DNA from: Xestospongia bergquistia
Lineage: Eukaryota > Porifera > Demospongiae > Haplosclerida > Petrosiidae
Length of the DNA stretch: 64,000 nt
Reading direction: 5' to 3'
Assembly: GCA_963965975.1 (NCBI GenBank)
Contig: OZ014411.1
Coordinates: forward strand, 1,721,001 to 1,785,000
Below are positions 22,267 to 32,826 of the stretch, piece after piece. The translations under genes and the position numbers were made by a program. The notes under the pieces are model-generated. The model was not told the origin of the DNA, made no database searches, and was given only the letters and a program-made list of their open reading frames with translations. Every line of letters begins with the position of its first letter. Positions within the stretch are counted from its first letter, which is position 1.

Positions 22267-24009
22267 ATGGCAGATGTAATGCAAGAATTATGTGACTATG
22301 AGAAGAGAAGACTAGAGAATATTAAAAAAAATATTGAAATCATGAAAAGTTTAGGTAACAAACTATTACAAGGTAAATAAAAGTGATAAATATTGTGTGT
22401 AGGTTTAGATGTTAAGTCCCAAAAGAAGAGTAGAGCTGGAAAAAAAAGGAGAAGAAGGAGAGGATATAGTAATTGTAGTAATAGTAGCAGTGATAGTGGA
22501 GATGAATGGACACCTGCTATAGAGACTTGTGTGATGAAGAAAAAAACAAATGATGTCACAAAAGGTAATAAATATGTAAATTAAGAATGGATTAATTTTG
22601 GTGTTTAATTTTAGTAGTTGAGAATGCAGTGAAAGGTTCTCTGTGTAATATAACAGAACATGTGGTAAGTATTTGATGTAAATGTAATGTTTGACTGTCC
22701 CTATCAATGTTAGGATCACCAACATGTAAAAGTCTTGAAGCAGCAAAAAGCACAGCGGAAGAAATATTACAAACCTGTAAAGGGGGAGGAGCCTTCATTT
22801 GAGAGCCTTGATTGCAAGTTGTCTAATGATTTTTTTGAGTTATTTGGAGATGATGATAATGAAGAATATAAAGACTTTGAAGGATTTGATATTGAAGATG
22901 TGTAAGTTAGATTATATCAGTATTGATGATGTTTTCTTAATACAGTGGTGATGTACCTCGGTGTCCAGTTAGTGAACGATATCCTAAGAGATTAAGTCAT
23001 CAAAAAGAATACAGAGAAGATGAACCTTCTGATGAAGATGAATATCTCTGTAAGTTCAGTATCAATATGGTTACTTCTACAACTTTTGTTACTAGTTTGT
23101 GATGACTGTGAGGAATTTCATCATGGTGACTGTCCTGTTCATGGACCCTTACTAACTTCAGATCTTCGACATAATCCTAATTGTCTTGCTGCTAATCCTC
23201 GATGTTTTACTTGTCAAAATTGTCAAGAAAGTTTTTGTGAATTGTATCAGTTACAAGACCACATTCGTAAACATGAGCAACTTGATATAAAAGGAACAAA
23301 TCATAAGAAAGAACTAGTTTCCAATGATAAACTGCTAATTGATAATCCAGATAACGTGTGTGATCATTGTGGAAAGAAATTTTCTTGTCAGTCATCATTG
23401 AGAACTCATCTTCGTGGTAAATCTTACCAATGTCAGTACTGTGGAAAAGGATTTTATCAAAACAGTAATCTTAAAATTCATCTTCGTATTCACACTGGTG
23501 ATAAACCTTACCAATGTCAGTACTGTGGAAAAGGATTTAGTTATAACAATAGTTTCCAAAGTCATCTTCGTATACACACTGTAAATAAACCTTACCAATG
23601 TCAGTATTGTGGAAAAGGATTTAGTACGAATAGTCATCTCAAAATTCATCTTCGTATGCACACTGGTAATAAACCTCACAAATGTCAGTTCTGTGGAGTA
23701 GGATTTAGTCATAATTGTAATCTCCAAACTCATCTTCGTATACACACTGGTGATAAACCTTACCAATGTCAGTACTGTGAAAAAAGATTTAGTACGAATA
23801 GTGATCTCCGAAGACATATTCGTATACACACTGGTGATAAACCTTACCGTTGTCAGTACTGTGGAAAAGCATTTAGTTGTAATAGCAATCTCAAAAGACA
23901 TTTTCGTATACACACTGGTGATAAACCTTACCAATGTCAGTACTGTGGAAAAGGATTTAATCAGAATGGTATTCTTCAAAGTCATCTTCGAATACACATT
24001 GGTGATTAA
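22267..24009 (+). CDS. PRDM9-like: PRDM9-like Z2, lacking the PR/SET domain
   Basis: Exons 22,267-22,372, 22,403-22,564, 22,615-22,664, 22,714-22,901, 22,946-23,049 and 23,096-24,009 give 1,524 bases (507 residues), all in frame. Exon 6 begins like Z1 through the zinc knuckle ([16 protein letters not shown]) and then jumps, in frame, to the first-finger region of exon 8 (SDLRHNPN), removing the whole PR/SET domain and two introns. Seven 28-residue fingers follow from residue 314; an A-to-T change makes a stop (TAA, 24,007-24,009) in the last linker, cutting off an eighth finger that remains readable to 24,096. It could make a DNA-binding protein without methyltransferase, or be a pseudogene; transcription data would decide. 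Confidence 0.75.
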
Positions 24010-24266
24010 CCTTACCAATGTCAGTACTGTGGAAAAGGATTTAGTCAGAATAGTGATCTCCAAAGACATCTTTGTATACACACTGGTGATAAACCTTAAT
24101 ACTGTTAAAAATATTTTAGTCAGAATTATTGTTGCAACTTATCTTTGTATTTGTCTAAAATAATTAACTATTTTTGATAATAATTATTCATTGTCACTTT
24201 ATTAAGTTACCATAGTAACAACACTAGAGAAACAACGGATATTGCAGATCTAGAGAAGTTAAAATA

Positions 24267-24588
24267 GTTCCAGGATGGTTAGTCCCAAAGTTTCAGAGCA
24301 CAGTAACAAAATGAACTGTCACTGTAGCTAGTGTAGGAGTGAAATAAAGTTAACATCTCTAACCAGTGATAGTAGTTCTTATACCATTAAAGTAGGTGTA
24401 AATTGTTTCTAGCTAGACTTTTCAAGACTTACTAATTCTAGGGAGATGCTACAAGTGAAACAGTTCAGTTAACTGAAGGTACTACATCAATGATAGAGAT
24501 TGTTGTCACTGTTGAAGATGGTCACTCAACTAAAACTTACACAATATCTATACAATGTTTATCACTTAATGATTCTTGCCTTTCTTAA
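24267..24588 (+). pseudogene. Cadherin-like terminal exons, copy 3
   Basis: The most divergent copy at its end (ends ...SLNDSCLS before TAA 24,586-24,588). Unlike the others it is not followed by the PRDM9-like promoter but by the acidic frame at 24,672. Confidence 0.55.
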
Positions 24589-24671
24589 CAAACTGAAATA
24601 AAAGTAAAAACAAAAGAGGACAAAGTATAAAGACAATAGAATTATCTCAAGATGTAGAGGATGACATTCAA

Positions 24672-24944
24672 AATGATAGATAATGTAGTAGATAATGAAG
24701 AATTTAGAGAACTGTCATCAGATTTATCACCTGAACATGATGACAAACAACTCATGGAGGATCATAGTGATAATCTTCCTGAAAATGTAGTCAGTGTAGT
24801 TGAGGAGAGTCAAGAAGAAAAAAGATGATGTTTGTTTGCTAAAAAAAACAAAATGAAGATACTGCTATGTCTTCTAAAAAAAGATATTTAGCTCGTAAGA
24901 GAGCAAAACTATTACAACTTACAATTTCAACAGATGCTGATTAA
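24672..24944 (+). pseudogene. Acidic/basic coding-like segment, unknown
   Basis: Reading starts near MIDNVVDNEEFRELSSDLS, continues acidic to VVEESQEEKR, then needs a frame change to give NEDTAMSSKKRYLARKRAKL and a stop at 24,942-24,944. This could be a last exon of a charged nuclear protein or chance. No family is recognised. Confidence 0.25.
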
Positions 24945-25249
24945 ACCTCTTAATTTTTAACTGAAACTTAATTAGGCAGTGCCTATAGGTCCTGTAACCG
25001 GACACGTAATTCAAACTATTAGTTCCGGTTATTGAAACCACACCCAATACCGTGGGCGTACATATATTAATAAAATTAAGAATGATAATAATAATAATAA
25101 TAACATAGTTGGTATAGAATTTATAGATAATAAATATGAATAGATGAATATAGATAACAAAAAAATATAGTAATAAATAATCAAGTATAAAATTACCAAT
25201 AAAACCAAAACCTTGTCTTTGTAGAAGACTTTCAATGGACACAATTGAA

Positions 25250-26030
25250 ATGATATCAGGTTAAATAAGAGTCACATATTAGCATTATGACTCATCATTG
25301 ATTGGCTTTAATCATAGAGCACAATACTAAACAGAATTACTTCTTAAAATGTCAATAACTACTTGAACATTGATCAATGTGTCATGAGAAAAGGACTTGT
25401 GACAACTTACAATTCATACATTCTAATACAAACACAAATTATATATTGTTTCTGGTTGAACTTCAACATCTTTGTTAATAAGGAGACCATTCCACTATAT
25501 CCAGTCTAGAGATTTAAAGTGTAATGTTTGTGATTTAAACTATCATAACTATATAGTATAGTTTTTAAATAATCCAAAGTAAAGTATATGGGTGATTAAG
25601 ACCATCTTGATTGCTATCAGTCCCATGTCTAGTCTATATTGATATAATTATTAACATTGTAATATGTTATATTTTGTGTGCTATTTGTTATCATAGTCAG
25701 TATAGTCATATTTACTTGTTCCAAAGTGAAGTTGGCTAATACCACCTTGATCAATAGTTCTATATCCAGGCTATAGAACATTGACATTGTACAATAAGAC
25801 AACTATTAAATTAAAGATACTTTTTGACAAACTATATAAATAAAATTAAATTAATAGTGCACTTGTAATAACAAGAGAGTGTAACAAATCCACTACTCAT
25901 ATATGATCCAGAGTGAAGTATAGCTGCTCTTTTTCAAATAACATTATAGCTATACTCTCATTAATATAATCCCTTTTTATTAGATTCTATGTCTTCTAAA
26001 GCTGTATAAACATCATCTTCATTCAAATTT
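25250..26030. other. AT-rich 3' flank of receptor A
   Basis: Apart from the tail-like reading near 25,965-26,035 nothing coding is seen. The block recurs at 33,060-33,850. Confidence 0.35.
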
Positions 26031-27200
26031 CCAGGATGTGACTTGGATGTTATTTAGTTGCATAATGTCTGGACAGGTACTTCATATGGTGTACTTTCCA
26101 TAGAAATGCATGGAGTAGCTAAATCATATAAGTCTGAGATAAACACTAAAAAGGATGGACTGCTAAAAATTTTTAGTAATGGCATTATTATAGCAAATAT
26201 TACTATGGTAACATTTACCATAACAACAATTACATAACAGCAACATGCAATATGTATCACTATAGCAATAATTAACATACTAATTATTGATATTTTTAAA
26301 TAAATCTAAAATAGTTTTTTAAAGTAAATTACACATATTCACTTTAAATGCAAGAGTATCATCTAAATAATAATGATATTAGAATATTGAAGTTTTAGAC
26401 AAATGTTAACGAAGTATCTCTTATAGGATTTGTTATAGCAAACATTTGCTCACCATTATTTTGAGTATTTACTGTCATTTTGTCTGTACAATGATGTGAT
26501 CTCCAAACGAAAAGTGTAACCAATATTATTATGGTCATAATAAGTATTACAAAAATAAGAGACACACCCACAGTAACCCCTATTATTTTTCCTTTATTGT
26601 TAGTGTCTTTATCATTAGGTTGACCTGATGGTGCAGGTGTAGAAGAGTGTATAACAGTTTCAGTATTTGTATTATCAGACTGGTTAGTTGATATAGAACC
26701 TGTTGTATATTATGAAAAAGTCAATAAAGTTTTTTTGTATCAAGTATAACAACAAACAAGTGACATGTGATGACCTATTGACCAAACTAGGAAATATTAA
26801 TTTATTTGTTATTCTAAATAAAAAATTATTACTTATCAGCACTTTCAAATTAATAATCGACACCAGAACATCATCAAGTCACATAATGTATGAACAAATA
26901 AATTTATATGTAACTCACTTATACAGTGTGGCACATATTCACTCCATTGTCCTAATAAACAAATTATACTGAATACATCATTTAGTTTGTAGTCAGCACT
27001 ATACAGAAAAATTACTGTAGTACCATTAATATAACAAGCATGAACAGGACTACGTGATCCATTATCTGGTATACCTGGGTCACTTCTATCAGGTACACAT
27101 AAGGGAACAGATTTACTCCATTGTCCAGATGATAGACAAGATATAGATTATTCTCATTGTAGTGTATAGCCATTTATACAGTTGAATGTAAACTCTAGTC
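26030..27200 (-). CDS. CCP (sushi)-domain membrane receptor, 3' part (copy A)
   Basis: On the minus strand a CCP module reads CVPDRSDPGIPDNGSRS, then LGQWSEYVPHC (about 27,100-26,920). The next exon (26,699-26,395) gives a Ser/Thr-rich stalk (TVIHSSTPAPSGQPNDKDT), a membrane segment (IIGVTVGVSLIFVILIMTII) and a short tail to stop 26,395-26,397. Further on, an exon-like part at 26,131-26,054 has Tyr motifs (YDLATP, YEVPVQ) and about 26,035-25,965 has DDVYTALEDI. CCP modules bind ligands outside the cell; Tyr motifs would be signalling sites. The 5' part is missing here: the upstream CCP (27,130-27,300) has stops and the sequence then enters Z3. It is probably a truncated gene. Confidence 0.55.
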
Positions 27201-27381
27201 CTTCATGCAGTTAACAGTGGTGGGCTTAATGGCAATCTTCTAATATTAGTAGGAGTACCAGAATTATTACATAAATTCAAACAGGTTAGTACATTAATAG
27301 TCCATGATTTGTTATCTTGATATTATTACCTTTTTGATAATAGGATGATTACAGTGATATATATAATAAAATTGTCTTACA

Positions 27382-28959
27382 AGTTTTTTTGAGTTATTTG
27401 GAGATGATAATAATGAAGAATATGAAGACTTTGAAGGATTTGATATTGAAGATGTGTCCAGTTATAGTGAACGATATTCTAAGAAATTAAGTCATCAAAA
27501 AGAATATAAAGAAGATGAACTTTCTGATGAAGATGAATATCTCTGTAAGTTCAGTATCAATATGGTTACTTCTACAACCTTTGTTACTAGTTTGTGAGGA
27601 TTTTGAGGAATTTGGTGACTGTCCTGTTCATGGACCCTTACTAACTCTAGATCCTTCTAGTGGTCATGATGAAGCATCTTTACAATACACTACCTTGTTT
27701 GTTCCATCTGAATTAACTGTTAAACCTTCTAAGATAGCCAATGCTGGCCTGGGTATTTTTGCTACACAATTTATACCTCGTGGAGTCAGGTTTGGTCCTT
27801 ATGAAGGAAGAAGAGCTCACTGAAGGAGAAGATACTAGCTACATGTGGGAGGTACTGTACTAAAATCATTAAAAAAGTATTATTTATTTTAATTTATTCA
27901 GGTGAAGCATGTTGGAGAGAGGTCATATTATATTGATGGTCAATCAGATAATCAAAGTAATTGGTTACGATTTGTTAACTGTGCTCGCAATGTAGATGAA
28001 CAGAATTTAATAGCTTTTCAGTATCATGGTAATATCTATTATCGCTCATTCAAGCATATCTATCCTGGTAGTGAACTCTATGTATGGTATGGTGAACAAT
28101 ATGCAAGAGAACTTGGGATTACAGCTAGTTTTGAAGAAAGTAAGGTAATTCTTTTGACAGAAATAAAATGTATTATCTATTTTTAGATGATTGTCAACTT
28201 TATAATTGCAAAAACTGTGGAAGTAGTTTTGTTTTGAAAGGTAATTTTGATTTGCATCTTCGACATAATCCTAATTGTCTTGCTGCTAATCCTCAATGTT
28301 TTACTTGTCAAAAATGTCAATAAAGTTTTTGTGAATTGCATCAGTTACAAGACCACATTCGTAAACATGAGCAACTTGATGTAAAAGCAAGGAATCATAA
28401 GAAAGAACTCATTTCCAATGATGAACTGCTAGTTGGGAATGCAGATAATATGTGTGATTATTGTGGAAAGAAGTTTTTTTGTCAGTCGTCATTGAGGACT
28501 CATCTTCATATACACACTGGTGATAATCCTTACCAATGTCATGATCAGTACTGTGGAAAAGGATTTAATCAAAGCTGTAAACTCCAAACTCATTTTTGTA
28601 TACACACTGGTGTTAAACCTTACCAATGTCAGTACTGTGGAAAAGGATTTAGCCAGAAAGGTAGTCTCCAAATTCATCTTCGTATACATACTGGTGATAA
28701 ACCTTACCAATGTCAGCACTGTGGAAAAGGATTTAATGAAAGCTGTAGACTCCAAAATCATCTTTGTATACACACTGATGATAAACCTTACCAATGTCAG
28801 TACTGTGGAAAAGCATTTAGTTGTAATAGCAATCTCAAAAAACATATTCGTATACACACTAGTAATAAACCTTACCAATGTCAGTACTGTGGAAAAGGAT
28901 TTAGTCGGAATAGTGATTTCCAAAGACACCTTCGTATACACACTGGTGATAAACCTTAG
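27382..28959 (+). pseudogene. PRDM9-like Z3, 5'-truncated and broken
   Basis: It begins inside exon 4 at a junction with receptor DNA (about 27,382). Exons 4 and 5 are fused without their intron (EDVSSYSERY). The zinc knuckle has lost its second Cys and two His (CEDFEEFGDC). A 14-base deletion in exon 6 after FGPYEGR shifts the frame (TGA follows). Exon 7 (27,902-28,138) is intact with [12 protein letters not shown] and VWYGEQY. Exon 8 has a GAA-to-TAA stop at 28,321-28,323. Five to six fingers follow; one has two extra residues between its Cys pair (CHDQYC), and helix sets (QCKT, QGSI, ECRN) differ most from the other copies. The gene is dead, but the sequence may represent an older finger repertoire. 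Confidence 0.85.
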
Positions 28960-29127
28960 TACTGTTGAAAAGAATTTAGTCAGAATTATTGTTGCCAACT
29001 TATCTTTGTATTTGTCTAAAGTAATTAACTATTTTTGATAATAATTATTCATTATCACTTTATTCAGTCACCATAGTAACAACACTAAAGAAACAACGGA
29101 CATTGCAGATCTAGAGAAGTTAAAATA

Positions 29128-29450
29128 GTTCCAGGGTGGTTAGTACCAAAGTTTCAGAGCACAGTAGCAGAATGAAGTGTCACTGTAGCTACTGGAGTAA
29201 GTGAAGTCAAGTTAACATCTCTAACCAGTGATAGTAGTTCTTATACCATAAAAGTAGGTGTAAATTGTTTCTAGCTAGACTTCTCAAGTCTTACTAATTC
29301 TAGGGAGATGCTACAAGTAAAACAGTTCAGTTAACTGAAGGTACTACATCATTGATAGAGATTGTTGTCACTGCTGAAGATGGTCTCTCAACTAAAACTT
29401 ACACAATATCTATACAATGTTTATCATCTAGTGATGCTTGCCTCTCTTAA
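29128..29450 (+). pseudogene. Cadherin-like terminal exons, copy 4
   Basis: The cleanest upstream part: VPGWLVPKFQSTV, then a TGA, then SVTVATGVSEVKL and SLTSDSSSYTIK, intron, GDATSKTV and stop at 29,448-29,450. The shared TGA suggests this exon was already disabled, or starts later, before the duplications. Confidence 0.6.
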
Positions 29451-29703
29451 ATAAAAATAAAAATAAAAGTATAGTATAACAAGTATAGTATATACTATAA
29501 AATTAAAAAAGCTAAAAAATGTTATAAAGTATAGTATATAGTATTGGTAAAAGTATAGTATAAGTATAGTATTTAATTTAAAAATAATTGCTATTATTTT
29601 TGGTAAGAACCAACTAAATTTTAGTAGGAGGGACTAGTATTTTTAACGGAAATAGTGATCTGTTATCTTGTTTATCAACTAGACTAAGTCTGAGTTGTTC
29701 AAA

Positions 29704-31988
29704 ATGGCAGATGTAATGCATGAACTTTGTGACTATGAGAAGAGAAGACTAGAGAATATTAAAAAAAATATTGAAATCATGAAAAGTTTAGGTAACAAAC
29801 TATTACAAGGTAAATAAAAGTGATAAATGTTGTGTGTAGGCTTAGATGTTAAGTCCCAAAAGAAGAGTAGAGTTAGAAAAAAAAGGAGAAGAAGGAGACG
29901 ATATAGTAATTGTAGTAATAGTAGCAGTGATAGTGGAGATGAATGGATACCTGCTCTAGAGACTTGTGTGATGAAGAAAAAAACAAATGATGTCACAAAA
30001 GGTAATAAATATGTAAATTAAGAATGGATTAATTTTGGTGTTTAATTTTAGTAGTTGAGAATGCAGTGAAAGGTTCTCTGTGTAATATAAGAGAACATGT
30101 GGTAAGTATTTGATGTAACTATAATGTTTGATTGTCCCTATCAATGTTAGGATCACCAACATACAAAAGTCTTGAAGCAGCAAAAAGCACAGCAGAAAGA
30201 ATATTACAAACCTGTAAAGGGGGAAGAGCCTTCATTTGAGAGCCTTGATTGCAAGTTGTCTAATGATTTTTTTGAGTTATTTGGAGATGATAATAATGAA
30301 GAATATAAAGACTTTGAAGGATTTGATATTGAAGATGTGTAAGTTAGATTATACCAGTATTGCTGATGTTTTTTTCTTAATACAGTGGTGATGTACCTCA
30401 AAGTCCAGTTAGTAAACAATATCCTAAGAGATTAAGTCATCAAAAAGAATACAGAGAAGATGAACTATCTGATGAAGATGAATATCTCTGTAAGTTCAGT
30501 ATTAATATGGTTACTTCTACAACCTTTGTTACTTGTTTGTGGAGACTGTGAGGAATTTCATCATGGTGACTGTCCTGTTCATGGACCCTTACTAACTCTA
30601 GATCCTTCTAGTGGTCATGATGAAGCATCTCTACAGTACACTACTGTATTTGTTCCATCTGAATTAACTGTTAAACCTTCTAAGATAGCCAATGCTGGTC
30701 TGGGTGTTTTTGCTACACAGTTTATACCTCGTAGAGTTAGGTTTGGTCCTTATGAAGGAAGGAGAGTGTTAAAAGAAGAGCTCACAGAAGGAGAAGATAC
30801 TAGCTACATGTGGGAGGTACTTTAATAGAATAATAAAAAGTATTAACTATTTTAATTCATTCAGGCAAAGCGCATTGGAGAGAAGTCATATTATGTTGAT
30901 GGTCAATCAGATAATCAAAGTAATTGGTTACGATTTGTTAACTGTGCTCGCAATGTAGATGAACAGAATTTAATTGCTTTTCAGTATCATGGTAACATCT
31001 ATTATCGTTCATTCAAGCATATCTATCCTGGTAATGAACTCTATGTATGGTTTGGTGAACAATATGCAAGAGAACTTGGGATTACAGCTAGTTTTGAAGA
31101 AAGTAAGGTAATTCTTTTGACAGAAATAAAATGTATTATCTATTTTTAGATGATTGTCAACTTTATAATTGCAAAAACTGTGGAAGTAGTTTTGTTTTGA
31201 AAGGTAATTTTGATTTGCATCTTCGACATAATCCTAATTGTCTTGCTGCTAATCCTCAATGTTTTACATGTCAAAAATGTCAAGAAAGTTTTTGTGAATT
31301 GTATCAGTTACAAGACCACATTCGTAATCATGAGCAACTTGATGTAAAAGGAACAAATCATAAGAAAGAACTCATTTCCAATGATAAACTGCTAATTGAT
31401 AATCCAGATAATATGTGTAATCATTGTGGAAAGAAATTTTCTTGTCAGTCATCATTGAGAACTCATCTTCGTGGTAAATCTTACCAATGTCAGTACTGTG
31501 AAAAAGGATTTTATCAAAACAGTAATCTTAAAATTCATCTTCGTATTCACACTGGTGATAAACCTTACCAATGTCAGTACTGTGGAAAAGGATTTAGTTA
31601 TAACAATAGTTTCCAAAGACATCTTCGTATACACAATGTAAATAAACCTTACCAATGTCAGTATTGTGGAAAAGGATTTAGTACGAATAGTCATCTCAAA
31701 ATTCATCTTCGTATGCACACTGGTAATAAACCTCACCAATGTCAGTACTGTGGAAAAGGATTTAGTCATAATGGTCATCTCCAAACTCATCTTTGTATAC
31801 ACACTGGTGATAAACCTTACCAATGTCAGTACTGTGGAAAAGCATTTAGTTGTAATAGCAATCTCAAAAGACATATTCGTATACACACTGGTGATAAACC
31901 TTACCAATGTCAGTACTGTGGAAAAGGATTTAGTCAGAATGGTAATCTTCAAAGACATCTTTGTATACACACTGGTGATAAACCTTAG
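29704..31988 (+). CDS. PRDM9-like: PRDM9-like Z4, near-complete with splice and active-site changes
   Basis: Exons 29,704-29,809, 29,840-30,001, 30,052-30,101, 30,151-30,338, 30,386-30,489, 30,536-30,816, 30,865-31,102 and 31,150-31,988 give 655 residues with six regular fingers (488-655; helix sets QSNI, YNSR, THSI, HGHT, CSNR, QGNR). Two oddities. The acceptor before exon 6 is ACTTG at 30,531-30,535, not ACTAG; the next AG (30,543-30,544) would restore splicing in frame but remove three residues including the first knuckle Cys. The SET end reads VWFGEQY (TTT at 31,051) where Z1 and Z3 have VWYGEQY; this Tyr aligns with the one reported as essential in mammalian PRDM9 (Tyr357). It may be expressed but catalytically weak. 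Confidence 0.8.
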
Positions 31989-32156
31989 TACTGTTAAAAA
32001 TAATTTAGTCAGAATTATTGTTGCCAACTTATCTTTGTATTTGTCTAAAGTAATTAACTATTTTTGATAATAATTATTCATTGTCACTTTATTAAGTAAC
32101 CATAGTAACAACACTAGAGAAACAATGGACTTTGCAGATCTAGAGAAGTTAAAGTA

Positions 32157-32478
32157 GTTCCAGGGTGGTTAGTCCCAAAGTTTCAGAGCACAGTAACAGA
32201 ATGAACTGTCGCTGTAGCTAGTGTAGGAGTGAAGTGAAGTTAACATCTCTAACCAGTGATAGTAGTTCTTATACCATTAAAGTAGGTGTAAATTGTTTCT
32301 AGCTAGACTTTTCAAGTCTTACTAATTCTAGGGAGATGCTACAAGTAAAACAGTTCAGTTAACTGAAGGTACTACATCAATGATAGAGATTGTTGTCACT
32401 GCTGAAGATGGTCACTCAACTAAAACTTACACAATATCTATACAATGTTTATCATCTAGTGATGCTTGCCTCTCTTAA
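32157..32478 (+). pseudogene. Cadherin-like terminal exons, copy 5
   Basis: Nearly identical to copy 2; stop at 32,476-32,478. It is followed by the PRDM9-like promoter and the truncated exon 1. Confidence 0.6.
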
Positions 32479-32718
32479 ATAAAAATAAAAATAAAAGTAT
32501 AGTATAACAAGTATAGTATATAATAAAAAATTAAAAAAGTAAAAAAATGTTATAAATTATAGTATATAGTATAGGTAAAAGTATAGTATTTAATTTAAAA
32601 ATAATTATTATTTTTGGTAAGAACCAATCAAATTTTAGTAGGAGGGACTAGTATTTTTAACGGAAATAGTGATCTGTTATCTTGTTTATCAACTAGACTA
32701 AGTCTGAATTGTTCAAAA

Positions 32719-32826
32719 TGGCAGATGTAATGCAAGAATTATGTGACTATGAGAAGAGAAGACTAGAGAATATTAAAAAAAAATATTGAAATCATGAAAA
32801 GTTTAGGTAAAAAACTATTACAAACT
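32719..32826 (+). pseudogene. PRDM9-like exon 1 relic (last copy)
   Basis: Exon 1 with its promoter, identical to Z1 in most bases, has one extra A in the poly-A run (frameshift after ENIK) and is cut at about 32,822 by a junction with receptor DNA. The junction has short homology (ACAAACTATTA) on both sides. Confidence 0.9.

Larger units (their letters stand above)
25012..27362. repeat. Duplicated receptor segment A
   Basis: A 2.35-kb block repeated in the same orientation at 32,824-35,143 with few differences. It holds the 3' part of a CCP receptor gene (minus strand). Both copies start within the same words (AACTATTAGTTCCGG), and copy A runs directly into Z3. Confidence 0.85.

Noticed and set aside
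25060..25244. Hydrophobic minus-strand frames (107 and 71 codons), also at 32,838-33,077
   Set aside because: Reading through an (AAT)n tract; the two frames overlap each other and the second copy differs in frame.
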